DNA of 27,973 nucleotides from a candidate division NC10 bacterium CSP1-5 (GTDB taxonomy: Bacteria > Methylomirabilota > Methylomirabilia > Methylomirabilales > CSP1-5), in assembly GCA_001443495.1 (NCBI GenBank), contig LDXR01000020.1, positions 15,738 through 43,710 on the forward strand, in the 5' to 3' direction. The notes beneath the pieces were generated by a model, which ran no database searches, was not told where the DNA came from, and worked only from the letters and a program-made list of their open reading frames with translations. Within the stretch, counting starts at the first letter, position 1, and every line of letters starts with the position of its first letter. Below, in pieces: positions 24,491-27,973 of the stretch. The translations under genes and the position numbers were made by a program.

Positions 24491-25419
24491 CGCAGAAGGT
24501 GGCGCGGATCTTGATCGTGGATGATGATATGTCTGTCGCCCTGGTGATCCGCGAAGTTCTCGAGGGCGAAGGACACCACGTCACCACGTTCCATACGGGC
24601 CGGGATGGGGTTCGGGTCTTTAGCCGGGAGCGATTCGATCTGGTCATGCAGGATGTGAACCTTCCCGGGGGCGTCTCGGGGTACGGCGCCTGTCAGACCT
24701 ACAAGTCGATTCGGGATGCGACGGCGGTCATCATGATGACCGGGGAGTTCACGAGCGATCAGGATGAGGCCCTGGCCCGCCGGTTGGGGGCCGACGGTTT
24801 CCTGAGAAAACCCTTCACGCGAGAGCAGCTCCTCCGGGCGGTGGGCGAGGGGCTCAAGGGCCGGGCGGAGTGGCTCGGGGATCGGCCGGTCTTTGTTTGT
24901 CGGGCGTGCGGTGTTCGCTTTGCCGTCTGGGATGCGATTTCCCACGTGGAGACTTTCCCGGTCTACTGTCCCAATTGCGGCCAGGTGACCCAGGTGAAGC
25001 CAGAGGAACTCGCCTGGGAAACCGCCGACGAGCGCCGGGGCCCCCAGGGGCCCGAGGCACGGCGGATCCTGGTGGTGGAGGATGATGAGCTCTTTCGCCG
25101 GTTCCTCACGGATCTCTTGACGAGGGCCGGCCATGTGGTCCTCGCAGCGAAGAACGGCAAGGAAGGTCTCCAGTTCTGTCAGCAGTGGAAGCCAGAGCTG
25201 GTGGTTGCGGACCTGCTCCTCCCCGAGATGGACGGGATCACGATGTGCCGCCAGATCCGGGAAAGCCCTCGGACGGCGCAGATTCCTATTATGGTCCTCA
25301 CCGCCTTCCAAAGCGACGCCTCCAGGGAGGAGGCGCGGAAGATGGGAGCCACCTACCTCACGAAACCCATCGAGCCCGGGAATCTCCTGGACACCGTGGC
25401 CCGGATCGTCAGTCGCTAG
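24487..25419 (+). CDS. tandem receiver protein with internal zinc ribbon (REC-ZnR-REC)
   Basis: This 310-residue protein has two complete receivers. REC1 (about 6-124) has DDD 12-14, phospho-acceptor D56 in VMQDVNLPGG, T85 and K108. REC2 (about 192-308) has E198/D199/D200, phospho-acceptor D242 in VVADLLLPEMDG, T272 and K293. Between them lies a four-cysteine segment, CRACG (C138, C141) and CPNCG (C161, C164), separated by 19 residues, as expected for a rubredoxin-like zinc ribbon. No DNA-binding, cyclase or phosphodiesterase domain is present. Output may be phosphotransfer, protein contact or nucleic-acid contact by the ribbon. ATG 24487 overlaps the kinase stop codon. The order of domains is clear; the role is inference. 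Confidence 0.9.
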   Translation: MTQKVARILIVDDDMSVALVIREVLEGEGHHVTTFHTGRDGVRVFSRERFDLVMQDVNLPGGVSGYGACQTYKSIRDATAVIMMTGEFTSDQDEALARRLGADGFLRKPFTREQLLRAVGEGLKGRAEWLGDRPVFVCRACGVRFAVWDAISHVETFPVYCPNCGQVTQVKPEELAWETADERRGPQGPEARRILVVEDDELFRRFLTDLLTRAGHVVLAAKNGKEGLQFCQQWKPELVVADLLLPEMDGITMCRQIRESPRTAQIPIMVLTAFQSDASREEARKMGATYLTKPIEPGNLLDTVARIVSR

Positions 25420-25423
25420 CAGG

Positions 25424-25520
25424 TAGAATGCTAGAATGCGAGGAGGCGTTCCAGCGTTCTAGCATCCCAGCTTTCCAGCATTCCAGCATAGTAGCGTCCT
25501 GGCATCCCAGCATCCGAGCA
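25424..25520. repeat. period-8 dyad repeat upstream of gltX
   Basis: Eight and a half octamers of the type AGCATYCC run in strict register (AGC or GGC at 25453, 25461, 25469, 25477, 25485, 25493, 25501, 25509 and 25517). To their left, GAATGCTA and GAATGCGA (from 25426 and 25434) are the same unit in reverse complement. The whole could fold into a long imperfect hairpin. It begins right after the tandem-receiver gene's stop codon and ends 15 bases before the gltX promoter. Confidence 0.7.
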
Positions 25521-25535
25521 GGATTGTGAAAGGGG

Positions 25536-25565
25536 TTGACGGGCTCGTTTTCCCCTGGGGATAAT
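25536..25565 (+). promoter_or_regulatory. sigma-70 promoter for gltX-greA
   Basis: TTGACG (25536-25541) and GATAAT (25560-25565) each match consensus at 5 of 6 positions, with an 18-base spacer. Transcription would begin near 25572, about 30 bases before the gltX start codon. Confidence 0.65.
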
Positions 25566-25600
25566 AGGCGAGGTGTTGGAGGGAGGGAAGCATAGTCACA

Positions 25601-27043
25601 ATGAATGAGCGGATCCGCGTGCGGTTCGCCCCGTCGCCGACCGGCCATCTCCACGTGGGGGGGGCACGGACGGCCCTGTATAACTGGCTCTTCGCCCGGC
25701 ATCACGGCGGGGTTTTTCTCCTGCGGATCGAGGACACCGACGTCGACCGCTCGACGGAAGAGTCGGTTGAGGCGATCGTGGAGAGCCTGAAGTGGCTCGG
25801 GCTGGATTGGGACGAGGCGCCCTATCGCCAGGCGGAGCGGCTCTCGATCTATCGGGAGTATGCCGAGCGGCTCCTCAAGGCAGGCAGGGCCTATCGATGC
25901 GTCTGCACCCCCGAGGAGCTCGAGGAGCGCCGCAGAGCGGCCCTCGCGGCGGGGCGCTCCCCTCACTATGACGGCCGATGTCGGGATCGGCGGGTGGAGC
26001 CGGAAAGACCCTGGTCGCTTCGCCTCCGGGTGCGAGATTCCGGGGTGACCGTCGTTGACGACCTCATCCACGGAGAGGTCCGCTTTGACAATGCCGAACT
26101 GGATGATTTCATCCTGATGCGATCGGACGGAATGCCGACGTATAATTTTGCCGTCGTCGTCGATGACGGCTTGCTGCAGATCACGCACGTGATCCGGGGG
26201 GATGATCATCTATCCAACACCCCGAAACAGACCCAGGTCTACCACGCCCTGGAGCTTCCCGTGCCCCGATTTGCCCACGTCCCCATGATCCTCGGCCCAG
26301 ACCGGACGCGCCTGTCCAAACGCCACGGGGCGACCTCGGTGCTGGCGTATCGAGACCTGGGGTATCTCCCCCAGGCGATGGTGAATTATCTTGTCCGTCT
26401 GGGCTGGTCTCACGGAGATCAGGAGATCTTCAGTCGGGAGGAGCTCATTCGCTATTTCGATATCGGGCAGGTGGGCCATGCCCCGGCCATCTTCGATCAG
26501 GCCAAGCTCGACTGGCTGAACGCCCATTACCTCCGGGAAGCGGATCCGAAGTGGCTGGCGGACCTCCTCCTCCCATTCTATGAGCAGGCGGGGATCCCTC
26601 CGGGCGAGATCGAGGCCAAGGCGGGCGCGTGGTCGAGTTCGGGCAAGGGAGGGACCTTCGACGAGGCGGTCATCCGTACTTTTCGGGAGCGGGCCAAAAC
26701 GCTCAGGGAACTTGCCCAGAACTCCCGCTTTCTCTTCCGGGTCCGCATCGATTATGATCCCCAGGCTGTGGAAAAGCATCTTCGGCCTCAGGCCCTGACG
26801 CACCTCCGTGAGGTTCACGGCAGGCTCCAGGGGACGAGCCCCTTTGACGCCGCGACCCTCGAAAGACTCTACCGAGATTTCGCGGCCGAGCGCACACTCA
26901 AGCTGGGAGACGTGGCCCAGCCCACCCGCGTCGCCGTGACCGGTGGATCGGTGAGCCCCCCGCTGTTTCTCGTGATGGAGCTGGCGGGCCGCGAGATATG
27001 TGTGGAGCGGCTTGCGGCGGTTCTGGAGCGGGGTGCCGCGTAA
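25601..27043 (+). CDS. gltX: glutamyl-tRNA synthetase
   Basis: GltX attaches glutamate to tRNA-Glu; non-discriminating forms also charge tRNA-Gln for later amidation by GatCAB. The 480-residue class I enzyme has FAPSPTGHLHVGGART, where HLHV (16-19) is the HIGH motif, and RLSKRHG (KMSKS motif, 237-241). It also has a zinc site of the E. coli type: C100, C102, Y123 and C127. The C-terminal helical anticodon-binding domain follows from about 330. ATG 25601 has GGAGGGAGG about 14 bases upstream. greA follows after 30 bases. tRNA-Glu and tRNA-Gln genes lie downstream, which fits either charging mode. Confidence 0.97.
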   Translation: MNERIRVRFAPSPTGHLHVGGARTALYNWLFARHHGGVFLLRIEDTDVDRSTEESVEAIVESLKWLGLDWDEAPYRQAERLSIYREYAERLLKAGRAYRCVCTPEELEERRRAALAAGRSPHYDGRCRDRRVEPERPWSLRLRVRDSGVTVVDDLIHGEVRFDNAELDDFILMRSDGMPTYNFAVVVDDGLLQITHVIRGDDHLSNTPKQTQVYHALELPVPRFAHVPMILGPDRTRLSKRHGATSVLAYRDLGYLPQAMVNYLVRLGWSHGDQEIFSREELIRYFDIGQVGHAPAIFDQAKLDWLNAHYLREADPKWLADLLLPFYEQAGIPPGEIEAKAGAWSSSGKGGTFDEAVIRTFRERAKTLRELAQNSRFLFRVRIDYDPQAVEKHLRPQALTHLREVHGRLQGTSPFDAATLERLYRDFAAERTLKLGDVAQPTRVAVTGGSVSPPLFLVMELAGREICVERLAAVLERGAA

Positions 27044-27073
27044 GGCAGCTTTCCGGGAGTGAGGAGGATCGCC

Positions 27074-27562
27074 GTGGGTCTACAGGAGCTGCTCAACACG
27101 CTGCGGGGGGAGCTGAGCGCATTGAAAAAGGAGTTCCGGATCGATATCCCGCAGAAGATCGAGCAGGCACGCCTCCTCGGGGATCTCAGCGAGAATGCGG
27201 ATTACCACGCGATGAAAGAGCGACAGGGATTCGTCCGAGCACGGATCATCTTTGTGAAGCAGCGGATCGCCTCCCTCTCGGCGATCGATCCGCGGTCCGT
27301 CCCCCAGGATCGCGTGGGGTTCGGCTCGATTGTCCACCTCCGCGATACCGAGAACGGCGGGGAGCGGGTGGTCAAGCTCGTGGCGCCCGAGGAGAGTAAC
27401 GGGGAGAAGGGATGGGTCTCGATCGCCTCCCCGATCGGGCGGGGTCTGGTGGGACGGCGGGAGGGAGACGGGGTACGCATCCAAACTCCCGGGGGTGTGA
27501 AGACCTTCGAGGTGAAAAAATTCATCACGCTGCACGAGCAGAAAGAGCCATTTTCGGCTTGA
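27074..27562 (+). CDS. greA: transcription elongation factor GreA
   Basis: GreA enters the secondary channel of backtracked RNA polymerase and stimulates cleavage of the extruded RNA end. The 162-residue protein has the N-terminal coiled coil whose tip carries the acidic pair in GDLSENADYHAMKERQ. The C-terminal domain is FKBP-like (FGSIVHLRD, VSIASPIGRGLVGRREGD, then FEVKKF). I prefer GTG 27074 because GAGGAGG lies six bases before it; GTG 27059 would add five residues. It is in one transcript with gltX and is followed by a strong terminator. Confidence 0.95.
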   Translation: MGLQELLNTLRGELSALKKEFRIDIPQKIEQARLLGDLSENADYHAMKERQGFVRARIIFVKQRIASLSAIDPRSVPQDRVGFGSIVHLRDTENGGERVVKLVAPEESNGEKGWVSIASPIGRGLVGRREGDGVRIQTPGGVKTFEVKKFITLHEQKEPFSA

Positions 27563-27587
27563 CTTTCCGGCGCCCCTCAGCGATAGT
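27559..27587 (+). promoter_or_regulatory. promoter-like sequence at the greA stop codon
   Basis: TTGACT (27559-27564) and GATAGT (27582-27587) are 17 bases apart (5 of 6 and 4 of 6 matches). A transcript starting near 27594 would meet the terminator at 27601 almost at once, so it cannot simply drive the tRNA genes. It may be fortuitous. Confidence 0.25.
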
Positions 27588-27600
27588 GAGGCCACTCATC

Positions 27601-27631
27601 GCCCGGATTCGCTGAATCCGGGCTTCTTTTT
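27601..27631 (+). terminator. Rho-independent terminator after greA
   Basis: A perfect 10-base-pair stem GCCCGGATTC / GAATCCGGGC with a three-base loop (GCT) is followed by TTCTTTTT. Confidence 0.92.
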
Positions 27632-27656
27632 AGCATTTCCGAATCAGGGGAGTCAT

Positions 27657-27730
27657 TGCGGGGTCGGATAACGGTAGTCCACCTGACTCTGGATCAGGTT
27701 GTCGAGGTTCGAGTCCTCGCCCCGCAGCCA
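27657..27730 (+). tRNA. trnQ: tRNA-Gln (anticodon CUG)
   Basis: The acceptor stem is TGCGGGG / CCCCGCA with discriminator G and an encoded CCA end (27728-27730). The anticodon stem CCTGA / TCAGG encloses the loop CTCTGGA, giving anticodon CTG. The T-arm GTCGAGGTTCGAGTCCTCG is regular. The U1-A72 pair is typical of bacterial tRNA-Gln. It is 74 bases long including CCA. Confidence 0.95.
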
Positions 27731-27746
27731 CACCCCTTCCGTTGCC

Positions 27747-27824
27747 GGCCCCATCGTCTAGCCCGGCCTAGGACGCCGCCCTCTCAAGGCGGAAACGCGG
27801 GTTCGAATCCCGCTGGGGCCACCA
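27747..27824 (+). tRNA. trnE: tRNA-Glu (anticodon CUC)
   Basis: The acceptor stem is GGCCCCA / TGGGGCC with discriminator A and an encoded CCA (27822-27824). The anticodon stem CCGCC / GGCGG encloses CTCTCAA, giving anticodon CTC. The T-arm contains GCGGGTTCGAATCCCGC. It is 78 bases long including CCA. It lies 16 bases after tRNA-Gln, so the two are probably one transcript ending at the terminator that follows. Confidence 0.95.
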
Positions 27825-27825
27825 G

Positions 27826-27863
27826 GCAATAAAAAGCCCGGATTTTCCGGGCTTTTTTATTGC
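27826..27863 (+). terminator. Rho-independent (bidirectional) terminator after the tRNA genes
   Basis: The stem AGCCCGGA / TCCGGGCT with loop TTT is flanked by A-run and T-run. The pairing extends outward through GCAAT / ATTGC with one bulged T. The A5 and T6 tracts would allow termination from either direction. Confidence 0.92.
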
Positions 27864-27935
27864 CAGAGCATTGGACCAGTGGAGCAATGGATCAATGGGC
27901 CAATGCGGTCTATTGATCTACTGTTCCATTGCTCG
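27864..27935. repeat. period-8 dyad repeat after the tRNA terminator
   Basis: Octamers ATTGGACC, AGTGGAGC, AATGGATC, AATGGGCC and AATGCGGT run in register. They are followed by octamers of opposite orientation: CTATTGAT, CTACTGTT and CCATTGCT. The two halves are imperfect reverse complements. Confidence 0.65.
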
Positions 27936-27944
27936 CGTTCCCCG

Positions 27945-27973
27945 CCGGGCTTTTTACATTTTCAGAGCATTGG
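27945..27973. repeat. second copy of the terminator-tail and repeat start, cut by the window edge
   Basis: CCGGGCTTTTT and CAGAGCATTGG occur at 27847-27857 and 27864-27874, and again at 27945-27955 and 27963-27973, i.e. 98-99 bases later. The second copy lacks the left arm of the hairpin. This suggests a module that may continue beyond the window. Confidence 0.5.

Noticed and set aside
25498-25515. Possible sigma-54 site in CTGGCATCCCAGCATCC
   Set aside because: The -12 half reads CATC without the invariant GC, and the bases belong to the octamer repeat.
25424-25520. Possible CRISPR array
   Set aside because: The unit is 8 bases with no spacers and no cas genes are present; it is a short-period tandem repeat.
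1-27973. Insertion sequence, prophage or integrative element
   Set aside because: No transposase, integrase, recombinase or phage gene is present; the tRNA genes show no attachment-site duplication inside the window.

Overview
The window is a gene-dense, high-GC bacterial chromosome segment (roughly 60-65 % GC by eye, not counted). GTG and TTG starts are common and Shine-Dalgarno sites are strong. Nothing in it looks like phage, plasmid or transposon. The gene order tilS-ftsH-folP-glmM-pdxJ-acpS-nnr, several hybrid histidine kinases, an NtrC-type sigma-54 activator and a His-type Mn/Fe superoxide dismutase suggest a free-living Gram-negative from a deep lineage. NC10/Methylomirabilota or a neighbouring phylum such as Rokubacteria or Desulfobacterota would fit. 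That placement is inference; no marker here proves it.

Layout. (1) 50-3118, minus strand: a two-component pair, a REC-PAS-histidine kinase followed by an NtrC-family response regulator. (2) 3259-11832, plus strand: a housekeeping run of tilS, ftsH, folP, glmM, pdxJ, acpS and nnr (tRNA modification, membrane proteolysis, folate, cell-wall sugar, vitamin B6, acyl-carrier activation, NAD(P)HX repair). (3) 11998-16000: dacA (minus), tsaE and a Do/DegP-like protease (plus), and sod (minus). (4) 16396-20250, plus: a YdjM-like membrane protein, tsaB, rimI, an orphan branched-chain-amino-acid-type substrate-binding protein and a small Trm112-like zinc protein. (5) 20309-21157, minus: a PHP-domain phosphoesterase. 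(6) 21316-25419, plus: three signalling genes in tight succession, GAF-PAS-kinase-REC, REC-kinase and REC-zinc ribbon-REC, with a good sigma-54-type promoter match in front. (7) 25601-27824, plus: gltX, greA, a strong terminator, tRNA-Gln(CUG), tRNA-Glu(CUC) and another terminator.

The housekeeping genes are conventional. Three things stand out. The cluster at 21316-25419 contains two kinases and four receiver domains but no recognisable DNA-binding or enzymatic output. One of its proteins joins two receivers through a four-cysteine zinc ribbon. Five intergenic spots carry imperfect tandem repeats of a 7- or 8-base unit, most followed by units of opposite orientation. The unit sequence differs at every site, so these are alike in architecture rather than in sequence. 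One of them sits directly before nnr, which has no visible Shine-Dalgarno.
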